From Clostridium zeae (GTDB taxonomy: Bacteria > Bacillota > Clostridia > Clostridiales > Clostridiaceae), in assembly GCF_017312485.1 (NCBI RefSeq), contig NZ_BMBA01000001.1:372001-436000 (forward strand): DNA of 64,000 bases, in the 5' to 3' direction. Shown in pieces: positions 1 through 8,326 of the stretch. Under the pieces are notes generated by a model, which searched no databases, was not told the DNA's origin, and saw only the letters and a list, made by a program, of their open reading frames with translations. Positions within the stretch are counted from its first letter, which is position 1. Every line of letters starts with the position of its first letter. The position numbers were made by a program, and so were the translations under genes.

Positions 1-665
1 CTGAAAATCTTGTACCTGAGTACATAACTATAGATATCGCACATGGACATTCAAATGCAGTTATTTCAATGATCCAACATATAAAGAAGCACTTACCAGA
101 TAGCTTTGTTATTGCTGGAAATGTCGGTACTCCAGAAGCAGTAAGAGAACTTGAAAATGCTGGTGCAGATGCAACAAAGGTTGGCATTGGACCTGGCAAG
201 GTTTGTATAACTAAAATTAAAACTGGCTTCGGAACTGGTGGATGGCAATTAGCAGCACTTCGCTGGTGCGCTAAAGCAGCAAGCAAACCAGTTATTGCTG
301 ATGGAGGTATCCGTACTCATGGGGATATCGCTAAATCAATTAGATTTGGTGCAACTATGGTAATGATTGGTTCATTATTTGCAGGACATGAAGAATCTCC
401 TGGAATAACTATCGAAAAAGATGGTAAGTTATATAAGGAATACTTCGGATCAGCTTCAGAATATCAAAAAGGTGAGAGAAAAAATGTTGAAGGGAAGAAA
501 ATGTTCGTTGATTACAAAGGACCTTTAAAAGATACTTTAATCGAAATGGAACAAGATCTTCAATCCTCTATCTCCTATGCAGGCGGAAATAAGTTAGATG
601 CAATTAGAAACGTTGATTATGTAATAGTTAAAAACTCAATATTCAATGGTGATAAAGTTTACTAA
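1..665 (+). CDS. guaC: GMP reductase, 3' part (5' end off window)
   Basis: GMP reductase converts GMP to IMP with NADPH in purine salvage. The reading frame is open from base 3, so the gene enters from the left edge and about 220 C-terminal codons are visible. The catalytic loop [11 protein letters not shown] carries the nucleophilic Cys. The flavin/phosphate-site segments [17 protein letters not shown] and [16 protein letters not shown] follow. The family is a TIM barrel shared with IMP dehydrogenase. The ESPG and SASEYQKGE spacing, with no visible CBS domain, fits the GuaC branch better than GuaB, but the N-terminus is not available to confirm this. A strong terminator follows directly. Confidence 0.88.
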   Translation, partial: ENLVPEYITIDIAHGHSNAVISMIQHIKKHLPDSFVIAGNVGTPEAVRELENAGADATKVGIGPGKVCITKIKTGFGTGGWQLAALRWCAKAASKPVIADGGIRTHGDIAKSIRFGATMVMIGSLFAGHEESPGITIEKDGKLYKEYFGSASEYQKGERKNVEGKKMFVDYKGPLKDTLIEMEQDLQSSISYAGGNKLDAIRNVDYVIVKNSIFNGDKVY

Positions 666-710
666 TATTATTAGATGTATTTTTTATTATTTAAACATAA
701 CCCTTCAATT

Positions 711-756
711 AAGCACTTATATATTGTGAAATGCGCAATATGTAAGTGCTTTTTAT
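711..756 (+). terminator. Intrinsic terminator of guaC
   Basis: A long stem pairs AAGCACTTATATATTG with its imperfect complement ending in TAAGTGCTT, and is followed by TTTTATTTTA. It lies 45 bases after the guaC stop codon. Confidence 0.85.
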
Positions 757-924
757 TTTATTCTATCTTATCTTTCGCTGCTAGCTTTCTCTATTATTCT
801 TTTAAATTTCCTATATTTATTTCAAAATTTGACACGTAGTTTTATACATTTTCATATTTTATATAAAGACATATAAATAAAGCAGCATTTTTAATATAAT
901 TATTAATTTTTTCGAGGTGAGAAC

Positions 925-2244
925 GTGGATTTTCAAGGGTTAACAGGTAAAGTTATAACCCCTTCAGATAAAGAATATCAATTTTTAAGACTTGAATATA
1001 ATCGTGACATTAATAAATTTCCTCTTGCTATTGTTTATTGCTATAACAATACAGATGTGTCAAATGCAATAAAATGGTGCAGAAAAAATGATATATCTCT
1101 ACGTATTCGGACAGGTGGGCATAATTACGAAGGATATTCCACAAGTAATGGTGCTTTAGTGGTGGATACAACCTATATGAATAATATTGAAATCGATGAA
1201 AAAAACGATGTAGTAAAAATCCAAGCTGGTGCTAGATTAGGTAAAGTATATTCAGAACTTGCTAAAAAAGGCTATGCTTTCGCAGGAGGGACATGCCCAA
1301 CCGTTGGTATATCCGGTTTAACTCTTGGAGGAGGAATAGGACTGTCTTGCAGAAATTTTGGTTTAACTACTGACAACCTCTTAGAACTAGAAATGATAAA
1401 CGCCAAGGGAGCTAAAATCACCGCTAACAATCATGAAAACCCAAAGCTATTCTGGGCTTGTCGTGGAGCTGGCGGTGGAAACTTTGGTGTTGCAACTTCA
1501 TATATCTTTAAAGCTCAAAAAGTAAATAAAGTTACAGTTATAGAACTGAGATGGGATAATGAATCAAGAGAAGACTTTGTAGAATTATGGCAATATTGGC
1601 TTAAAACTGCTGATAAAAGAATCAGCTGTTTTGCTGGTTTTAACAAAGAAGGTATATATTTAAACGGCTTTTTTTATGGCACAGAAGCTGAAGCTAAATT
1701 GATATTGAAGGACTTTTTATTACTGCCTAATTTATTAGAAAATTCCTATATTGAATATGTTGCTTTTATCGATGCCATAAAGGCTATCGGTGCCTTCTAT
1801 GATCCACCAAATAAGTTTAAGGCAACTGGTAGATTTGTATATAAACCACTATCTAGAAAAGATATTAGAAAATTGGTTCAATATATAGACAACAGCCCTG
1901 GTACAGATGAGTGTTTTATAAGATTGTATTCTCTAGGTGGAGCTATAGATGAAATTCCAAACAACCATACAGCATATTACTATAGAAAAGCAGAATATAT
2001 ACTAGGTATAACTGCTGATTGGAAAGAAGATAATGAGGCAAATGAATATAAAAATTGGGTTGAAAAAGTTTTTAGATTTGTTAAGCCTCTTACTAATGGT
2101 TCTTATGTCAACTTCCCTTATGCTGAATTAGCTGATTATGGTTATGAATACTATGGCAAAAATTATTATCTTCTTAAAGAAGTTAAAAAATTATACGATC
2201 CAACTAACTTCTTTAAGTTCCAGCAATCAATAAGACCTTATTGA
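925..2244 (+). CDS. FAD-linked oxidase, berberine-bridge-enzyme family
   Basis: A 439-residue flavoprotein oxidase/dehydrogenase of the PCMH/FAD_binding_4 plus BBE family. The start is GTG with GAGGTGAG upstream. The N-terminal FAD domain contains RTGGHNYEG (the His that binds the FAD 8-alpha carbon in this family) and GGTCPTVGISG (the Cys that forms the second link to C6), so bicovalent FAD is likely. The C-terminal BBE signature is visible as KLYDPTNFF followed by QQSIRP. There is no signal peptide, so the enzyme is probably cytosolic. Relatives oxidise sugars, oligosaccharides or alkaloid-like alcohols; the substrate cannot be read from sequence. It is monocistronic, with a large hairpin after it. 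Confidence 0.85.
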   Translation: MDFQGLTGKVITPSDKEYQFLRLEYNRDINKFPLAIVYCYNNTDVSNAIKWCRKNDISLRIRTGGHNYEGYSTSNGALVVDTTYMNNIEIDEKNDVVKIQAGARLGKVYSELAKKGYAFAGGTCPTVGISGLTLGGGIGLSCRNFGLTTDNLLELEMINAKGAKITANNHENPKLFWACRGAGGGNFGVATSYIFKAQKVNKVTVIELRWDNESREDFVELWQYWLKTADKRISCFAGFNKEGIYLNGFFYGTEAEAKLILKDFLLLPNLLENSYIEYVAFIDAIKAIGAFYDPPNKFKATGRFVYKPLSRKDIRKLVQYIDNSPGTDECFIRLYSLGGAIDEIPNNHTAYYYRKAEYILGITADWKEDNEANEYKNWVEKVFRFVKPLTNGSYVNFPYAELADYGYEYYGKNYYLLKEVKKLYDPTNFFKFQQSIRPY

Positions 2245-2284
2245 ATACCAACTTAAAATAAAGGCAGTGTTTTAAGCATCATGT

Positions 2285-2370
2285 AGAAATTAAGGTGTCA
2301 CTCTTCAGAAACTTTAGTAAGCTTTGCAACTAATAAATAAAGTATCTCAAGTAGCGACACCTTAATTTCT
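2285..2370. repeat. Long inverted repeat between the oxidase and the MarR gene
   Basis: The arms AGAAATTAAGGTGTC (2285-2299) and GACACCTTAATTTCT (2356-2370) are perfect 15-base complements around a 56-base loop. The site lies between convergent genes, so it may act as a terminator in either direction, but neither side has a clean T-tract. The arm core AAATTAAG-GTG resembles arms of the inverted repeat at 4888-4953, suggesting a small dispersed palindromic family. Confidence 0.7.
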
Positions 2371-2399
2371 ATAATAATGTAAACAGAACATAAATATAA

Positions 2400-2837
2400 T
2401 TAAGGCACTAATGCCTCAATTTTTGAAAGTAATGTTGTAAAAACTTCTAAGTTATCCTTACCTAGATAATCGTCTAAATAGTTTTGCGCCTTTAGCCAAA
2501 GTAACTCTGCTGATTTATAAACTTCTTTCCCTTTATCTGTTAACTTCAATTGTCTATTTCTAGTTCCTTCTATTGCTATATCATTGATGTACCCTCTTTC
2601 TTCAAGAGGTTTAAGATTTCTTACAAGAGTAGTTCTATCCAATCTTATGCTAATTGCCAAATTACTCACACTTACAGGTCCTAAAGCATCTATATGCTTT
2701 AGTAACGAAAACTGCCCTAATTTCAAACCACTTGGAGCAAGAAAATCGTCATAAACTTCAGTTATAGCATGAGATGCTCTTCGCAAATTGAGACAATTAC
2801 ATTGCGATGGTTTTTTATCATAAACTTTTATATCCAT
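2400..2837 (-). CDS. MarR-family transcriptional regulator
   Basis: A 145-residue winged-helix protein of typical MarR length. The helix-turn-helix lies around residues 50-85 (VSVSNLAISIRLDRTTLVRN), followed by the wing ERGYINDIAIEGTRNRQLKLTDKG. The N-terminus has a CNC pair that could be redox-active, which is speculation. A GGTGTAGATACACT-like palindrome just upstream of the start could be its operator. The gene is convergent with the FAD oxidase and not obviously linked to it; the target is unknown. Confidence 0.85.
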   Translation of the reverse strand: MDIKVYDKKPSQCNCLNLRRASHAITEVYDDFLAPSGLKLGQFSLLKHIDALGPVSVSNLAISIRLDRTTLVRNLKPLEERGYINDIAIEGTRNRQLKLTDKGKEVYKSAELLWLKAQNYLDDYLGKDNLEVFTTLLSKIEALVP

Positions 2838-3000
2838 ATTATCACCTTCTCACTTTAGTGTATCTACACCATCATTATAATATACATTCATTATATTATT
2901 GTCAATATTAATTGAAATCTACTAGCTCAACTACTAATAAAATAATCCTTAATAGTAAACTTTCAAGTTCTATAATACTAATGGTTCTTTAGGAAAATTA

Positions 3001-3029
3001 AAGCACCCGTCTCTTTAAGACAAGTGCTT
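3001..3029 (-). terminator. Terminator of the PocR-PAS kinase
   Basis: The stem AAGCAC..GTCT/AGAC..GTGCTT, read on the minus strand, is followed by TTTAATTTTCC. It lies just downstream of the kinase stop codon. Confidence 0.75.
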
Positions 3030-3089
3030 AATAATATTATGTAGTTAATAACTCTTAGATTATTGCTTTGTTGTATGTTCATTTAAATA

Positions 3090-4835
3090 TTATTTATAAA
3101 TATCCGAAAACTCAATTTTAATTCTCTCAACATAGTTTTCCTTATTACTCGTCTGATTCTCATCCCACTGACCTAAACTTCCATCACTTAGCATCTTAAC
3201 TGGCAGTTTAACCGAGAACTTAGTCCCTAAACCATATTTACTTTCTGCATAAATAGTTCCATTATGCATATCAACTAATGATTTCACTAGTGATAAGCCT
3301 ATTCCACTACCCTCATGTCTTCTTATAAATGTTTTATCTACTTGTCTAAACCTGTCAAATATTATATTTAGTTTTTGACTTGGTATTCCTATTCCCGTGT
3401 CTTCCACTGTAATTGTTATGTATTCTTCACCATCAATAATATTCACAAAGATTTTCCCTCCATCAGGGGTAAATTTTACCGCATTTGATAAAAGGTTAAG
3501 CATTATTCTTTCAATCTTATCTAAATCACAAGCCATTATCTTTTCTTCTATTTCAGTATCAAAAATAAGCTCTAAATTATTATTATTAATATAATCTGCT
3601 ACTGACAAAGTAATTTCTTCAACAATATTTACAATATTACAATTGACCATATTTAATTCAAAATAGCCTGAATCAAGTTTAGTAGAGTCAATTAAATTAT
3701 TTATAAGTCGTAATAATCTAAAACAATTTTGCTTTTCAACACTTAAATTATTTATTATCTTTACCTTATCAATAGGCTTTTCCTTTTTTTCAATTTCTGC
3801 TCCAATTACTTGTATAGCACCAAATATTATGTTTAGAGGAGTTCTCAACTCATGCGAAATATTTGCGAAGAATTCAGTTCTTAAATTTTCTAATTCATAA
3901 GCTTCTTCTTGTAAAGCTAGTTCACTTAATTTTCTATCCGTAATATCACGGATACTTACTACAATCTCTTCTTTCTCGTCAACCTTAATTGCACTAATAT
4001 TTAATTCAGCCCAAAACTCATCATTATTCTTTGTTTTACAAATACATTCTAATACGATAGGTCTAGAATTTGTAGCTTTATTAAAGGTTTGAAGCATTTT
4101 TTCTTTTGTTATCCCCGACTTTAAAGATACCATGTCTATTATATTCATTTTTTTTAATTGTTCTTCAGAATAATTAAACATAAAATAAGACCTTCGGTTT
4201 GAATCTACTATGTTTCCGTAAAAGTCATTAATAAATATTGCGTCATTTACTGAGTTGAAAATAGTATCAAGGTACTTTTGATTTTTAGCAAGTTCTTTTT
4301 GGGAACTTTCATATTCTAGCTGTCTTAGTCCGCTTTCAGCTAAAGTGGTTACAAGTCCTAAGTAATAATCTAAGATACTTCTGACCTTACTCCTTGTCCA
4401 CCTTGGAACCTTACTAAGTGCAGCAATATAATTCTCTTCATCAAAATTGAATTCACGAGCTTGTCTTTTAAAAAAATCAACATCAACTACCTCATCATCA
4501 TAAAAAAATTGACCCATAAAAATCGTTGCAACATGTTGTCCATATATGATAATGGGCACTCCTATATCCCACATATTATTTAGGCATTTGTATTCTATGT
4601 ATCTACCATCTTTTAGATGGTCATTTATATATTTATCGCTAATAAAGCATCGGCTACAAGTGGTTGGATGAATTCTGTGAAATTTTGTACAAATATCCTG
4701 CCATCCAGTTTTTATATATATTGTCCCATCTACATCAATAAGTCCCACAGGAATTCCAGATGCCTCATAAAGGCTTTCAGACATTTTTTTAAAGGAATCA
4801 ATATTAAACACCTCAGAAAAATTAATCTTTCCCAT
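3090..4835 (-). CDS. PocR-PAS sensor histidine kinase (orphan)
   Basis: 581 residues with no transmembrane segment, so a cytosolic kinase. Residues 10-170 form a PocR-type ligand domain with Cys/His-rich TTCSRCF and a WDIGVPI segment. Residues 185-305 form a PAS domain ending in the PAC segment VSIRDITDRK. A HisKA domain follows with FFANISHELRTPL (phospho-acceptor His), then HATPase with N-box LLSNAVKFTP, G1 VEDTGIGIP and G2 GSGIGLSLVKSLV. The last residues (IKIEFSDIYK) match the tail of the kinase at 49.7-51.6 kb. No response regulator gene adjoins it. Orphan kinases in clostridia often feed Spo0A, which is an inference here. PocR domains bind small hydrocarbon-like ligands in known members. 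Confidence 0.9.
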   Translation of the reverse strand: MGKINFSEVFNIDSFKKMSESLYEASGIPVGLIDVDGTIYIKTGWQDICTKFHRIHPTTCSRCFISDKYINDHLKDGRYIEYKCLNNMWDIGVPIIIYGQHVATIFMGQFFYDDEVVDVDFFKRQAREFNFDEENYIAALSKVPRWTRSKVRSILDYYLGLVTTLAESGLRQLEYESSQKELAKNQKYLDTIFNSVNDAIFINDFYGNIVDSNRRSYFMFNYSEEQLKKMNIIDMVSLKSGITKEKMLQTFNKATNSRPIVLECICKTKNNDEFWAELNISAIKVDEKEEIVVSIRDITDRKLSELALQEEAYELENLRTEFFANISHELRTPLNIIFGAIQVIGAEIEKKEKPIDKVKIINNLSVEKQNCFRLLRLINNLIDSTKLDSGYFELNMVNCNIVNIVEEITLSVADYINNNNLELIFDTEIEEKIMACDLDKIERIMLNLLSNAVKFTPDGGKIFVNIIDGEEYITITVEDTGIGIPSQKLNIIFDRFRQVDKTFIRRHEGSGIGLSLVKSLVDMHNGTIYAESKYGLGTKFSVKLPVKMLSDGSLGQWDENQTSNKENYVERIKIEFSDIYK

Positions 4836-4887
4836 ACCTTACCCCTTTTAAAAATATATTGAATATAGTCGATATTAAATCACCATA

Positions 4888-4953
4888 TTGAAATTAAGTG
4901 CTTAGTCATCCGATGCTTTAATGAGAATCTCCTGCATAACCACTTAATTTCAA
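4888..4953. repeat. Inverted repeat, AATTAAG family
   Basis: The arms TTGAAATTAAGTG (4888-4900) and CACTTAATTTCAA (4941-4953) are perfect 13-base complements separated by 40 bases, in the gap between the kinase and the small membrane protein. The right arm CACTTAATTTCAACA recurs at 37983 and, with one change, at 39428. Confidence 0.65.
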
Positions 4954-4983
4954 CAATTTTCTTAACATAGCCTAAATATTAAG

Positions 4984-5397
4984 CTACCTAGCTACCTTCA
5001 ATTCTTTTTTATATTTATATAAAGCTGCAACTAACCTAAAAATAATTATAAAGTTAACCAATAAAATCACAAGACTTTTTAAATTTATCAAACTTCTTTC
5101 ATGGAATACCCATTGAATCATAAATCCTGTATAGCCAAAAGTTAGAGCAAGTAGATATATAGAACTATTTACACTGGAAACTTTAAGTTTTTTTAATATA
5201 GATAAATATAAAAAAACGGTACCAAACTTAATTACTCCCATTACCACTAAAGTAACTAAATCACCAATAGGATTTTCTTTAAATCCAGGATCTACTGCGG
5301 ATGAAAATACTCCATAAAAAAAGAAGTCTAACAGATAGATTAATGTACAGATGCTTAAAAATATTGACTTTATTATGATATACTTTTTTGTTTTCAT
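4984..5397 (-). CDS. Small multi-pass membrane protein, unknown function
   Basis: About 137 residues from the chosen ATG (MKTKKYIII). I prefer this start because AGGAGG lies four bases upstream; an upstream in-frame ATG at 5445 has no such site. About four hydrophobic helices are visible (IIIKSIFLSICTLIYLLDF, LVTLVVMGVIKFGTVFLYL, SIYLLALTFGYTGFMI, LVILLVNFIIIFRLVAAL), with a basic C-terminus. I do not recognise a family; the size and layout resemble small clostridial membrane proteins near sensory genes. It sits between the PocR kinase and serS on the same strand but separated by hairpins, so it is probably its own unit. Confidence 0.7.
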   Translation of the reverse strand: MKTKKYIIIKSIFLSICTLIYLLDFFFYGVFSSAVDPGFKENPIGDLVTLVVMGVIKFGTVFLYLSILKKLKVSSVNSSIYLLALTFGYTGFMIQWVFHERSLINLKSLVILLVNFIIIFRLVAALYKYKKELKVAR

Positions 5398-5532
5398 CTT
5401 GCCTCCTACACTAAACAATTGCTTTGAGACTTTATTATTGTACAAATTATAATATACCTTCCAATATTTTGCAAATACATATTCATAATGCCATTACCGA
5501 TTAAAAAGTAAAATTAAGGTGATTGTTTGTGT

Positions 5533-5573
5533 AAAAAAATGCAGCATACCAAATTTTCCATTGAATATGCTGC
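5533..5573 (-). terminator. serS terminator
   Basis: The stem GCAGCATA/TATGCTGC on the minus strand is followed by seven T residues (seen as AAAAAAA at 5533-5539). It lies about 90 bases after the serS stop. Confidence 0.8.
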
Positions 5574-5665
5574 AACTATTGATGTAATTTGATTAAATCA
5601 GCTTCTTAAAAGCTATCCAAGGCACTTCATAAACATATTACCTTATTACATCTATATTATTTATA

Positions 5666-6943
5666 CTATTTAATTACTGACATTCCACCCATATAAGGTT
5701 GTAGCGCTACTGGAATGTTTATTGATCCATCTTCATTTAAGTTGTTCTCTAAGAAAGCAATTAACATTCTTGGAGGAGCTACTACTGTATTATTTAATGT
5801 ATGTGCAAAGTATTTACCGTTTTCACCATCTACACGTATTTTTAAACGACGTGCTTGAGCATCTCCTAGATTTGAACAGCTTCCTACTTCAAAGTATTTC
5901 TTTTGTCTTGGAGACCAAGCTTCTACGTCTACTGATTTTACTTTAAGATCAGCTAAATCACCTGAACAACATTCTAAAGTTCTTACTGGTATGTCAAGTG
6001 AACGGAATAAATCTACTGTATCTTTCCAAAGTTTATTATACCAAACCATACTTTCTTCTGGTTTACATACAACAATCATTTCTTGTTTTTCAAATTGGTG
6101 AATTCTATAAACTCCTCTTTCCTCTATACCATGAGCACCTTTTTCTTTTCTGAAGCATGGTGAGTAACTAGTTAAAGTGTGAGGAAGTGAAGCTTCTGGT
6201 AATATTGTATCTATATACTTACCTATCATAGAATGCTCACTTGTTCCTATAAGATATAAATCTTCGCCTTCTATTTTATACATCATAGCATCCATTTCAG
6301 CAAAACTCATAACACCTGTTACAACTTCACTACGAATCATGAAAGGTGGAATGCAATATGTAAATCCACGATTTATCATAAAATCTCTAGCATATGATAT
6401 AACTGAAGAGTGAAGTCTTGCTATGTTTCCCATTAGATAGTAAAAACCATTTCCAGCAACCTTTCTTGCACTGTCTAAATCAATACCGCTAAGTTTTTCC
6501 ATGATTTCAGTGTGATATGGAATCTCAAAGTCAGGTACCACTGGTTCACCGAAACGTTCAACTTCCACATTTTCGCTATCATCCTTACCTATTGGAACAC
6601 TTGGATCGAGGATATTTGGAATTATCATCATTATATCCTTAACTTTTTTCTCAAGTTCGCCTTCTTTAACTTCTAATTCTGCCAAACGTGCAGAGTTTGC
6701 AGCAACTTGTTTTTTCATATCTTCTGCTTCTTCTTTTTTTCCTTGAGCCATTAATGCACCAATGCTCTTTGAAATCTTATTTCTATTTGCTCTTAAAGAA
6801 TCAGCTTCCTGCTTTGCATTTCTTAGTTCAGCATCTAAAGCTATAACTTCATCAACTAACCCTAACTTATTATCTTGAAACTTATTTTTTATGTTTTGTT
6901 TTACTATTTCAGGGTTTTCCCTTACAAATTTTAAATCTAACAT
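5666..6943 (-). CDS. serS: Seryl-tRNA synthetase
   Basis: 425 residues, normal for bacterial class II SerRS. The N-terminal long coiled-coil arm (residues about 30-105, rich in E/K/A) binds the tRNA variable arm. The catalytic domain shows motif 2 around SPCFRKEKGAHGIEERGVYRIHQF and motif 3 around NTVVAPPRMLIAFLENN. The start ATG has AGGAGGG seven bases upstream. A 230-base T-box leader lies about 260 bases upstream, so the gene responds to uncharged tRNA-Ser. It charges tRNA-Ser (and tRNA-Sec where present) in the cytosol. Confidence 0.97.
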   Translation of the reverse strand: MLDLKFVRENPEIVKQNIKNKFQDNKLGLVDEVIALDAELRNAKQEADSLRANRNKISKSIGALMAQGKKEEAEDMKKQVAANSARLAELEVKEGELEKKVKDIMMIIPNILDPSVPIGKDDSENVEVERFGEPVVPDFEIPYHTEIMEKLSGIDLDSARKVAGNGFYYLMGNIARLHSSVISYARDFMINRGFTYCIPPFMIRSEVVTGVMSFAEMDAMMYKIEGEDLYLIGTSEHSMIGKYIDTILPEASLPHTLTSYSPCFRKEKGAHGIEERGVYRIHQFEKQEMIVVCKPEESMVWYNKLWKDTVDLFRSLDIPVRTLECCSGDLADLKVKSVDVEAWSPRQKKYFEVGSCSNLGDAQARRLKIRVDGENGKYFAHTLNNTVVAPPRMLIAFLENNLNEDGSINIPVALQPYMGGMSVIK

Positions 6944-7203
6944 AATTTACCCTCCTGATACATTTATCTATTTATAATATTTTAAAAGCATATTAATATA
7001 AGCATTTTCCTAAATGGTTACTTTTACATTGTAAGATAATAATCAATAATTTACAATGCTATCTTTGAATACTATATCCAATATAAAAATTCAGGTTTAA
7101 AAGTATCACTGAATTTAAACATATAATAACAAATAAAGTTTAGTACTACTTGCAAAGCCATTTAAATTTCCGTATTTAGTCAACTTAGAATTTTTATACT
7201 TTT

Positions 7204-7437
7204 CTTTACAGTAAAAAAACTCCCATCCCAAATATATAAATGGGACGGAAGTACTCCGCGTTGCCACCCAAATTGCTGAAATAATAAAAAATCAGCCACT
7301 CGAAAAAGTATTTTAAAGGTTACTAGCCTTTCGATTTATCATCGACAGCTCCAAAAGTGGAAAGATTTTGCCTTTCACCGATTTGCACCAACCATCGGCT
7401 CTCTGAAGAAATTCAAAAATCGTAGCTTTTATAATCA
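7204..7437 (-). promoter_or_regulatory. T-box leader (serine) of serS
   Basis: On the minus strand the T-box core GGGTGGCAACGCGGA (7255-7269) is followed by a GC-rich terminator hairpin (7220-7253) and a T run. Upstream lies the AGAGAG motif and Stem I. By analogy with the glyQS leader, the specifier preceding A-CTTTT-GGAGC is TCC, a serine codon, which matches the downstream gene. About 260 bases of AT-rich sequence separate the terminator from the serS start, in which I see nothing else. Confidence 0.93.
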
Positions 7438-7594
7438 CTGTTTTTGTATATGTTATTATTATGTATCAATTATATATAATATTATACAAGTTTTCAAGTG
7501 AGAATAAGTATTTTTCACTTAAATTGCTAATAAATGTGTTTTTTTCTCTATAAATCGCATATTTTTTACAATATTAAATTGCTAAAAAGAGTTA

Positions 7595-8206
7595 TTAATA
7601 TAATTCATCTCTTTCATCATCATATAACCAGCCTTCTTCTTCAGCATAACTAAATATATCCTTCAAAGCTATGTCATAGCCCTTTGCGAATACAGCAGGA
7701 TTTCTTCTATATTTTTCAATTGAGTCTGCCGAAAGCACATTATTTCTCATCTCATCTTCAAATATCAAGGCCTGCAAATAAGTGCTCCCTATAAGTTCTC
7801 TAACTACATTATATCTGTAGCTTTTATCAATGCATATATACAATCTGCATATTATTGGTCTTTGCTCGTAAATTGTGCAATAGTTCTCTTCGGTAATGAA
7901 ATGACAGTTCTTTTCTTTATCTAATACATATTGATCAAACTCTCTATAGTAATTTCTCTTTATTACAAGCCTCTGTCTTACAAAATCTGATGCAGAATCC
8001 TCATTCCAGTTGCTTATTCTGTTAACACATATATTGTCCATTTCAACTGACCAAGCCTTTTTACAACAGCTTTCCCCGCAATCATCACAAGGTAGAGGGT
8101 TTTTATCTAAAAATATATCAATTGCTTTTAATATATCCTCCACAGTTGTATCTTTATCAATTTTGTCATAATTCACTTTACCTTCTGAGTCAAATAATAA
8201 TTCCAT
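7595..8206 (-). CDS. YkgJ-family Cys-cluster (Zn/Fe-binding) protein
   Basis: 203 residues. The family's cysteine cluster is visible in two parts: CDDCGESCCKKAW near residues 39-50, then CHFITEENYCTIYEQRPIICR around 100-122. These residues are predicted to chelate zinc or iron-sulfur in YkgJ/UPF0153 proteins. The C-terminal half is acidic and helical and not recognised. No enzymatic role is established for the family. AAGGAGA precedes the ATG. It is monocistronic between the serS T-box and the GH3 gene. Confidence 0.8.
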   Translation of the reverse strand: MELLFDSEGKVNYDKIDKDTTVEDILKAIDIFLDKNPLPCDDCGESCCKKAWSVEMDNICVNRISNWNEDSASDFVRQRLVIKRNYYREFDQYVLDKEKNCHFITEENYCTIYEQRPIICRLYICIDKSYRYNVVRELIGSTYLQALIFEDEMRNNVLSADSIEKYRRNPAVFAKGYDIALKDIFSYAEEEGWLYDDERDELY

Positions 8207-8326
8207 GTCATTTCTCCTTATGCTTTTATGTATTAGCTACAAATCGAATCATAGTTTTCTTTGAACTTTTCAGCTAGTACAAAAGTTGATGTTTTTTTAG
8301 ATAATTATTTTCATAAAAATCTCCTG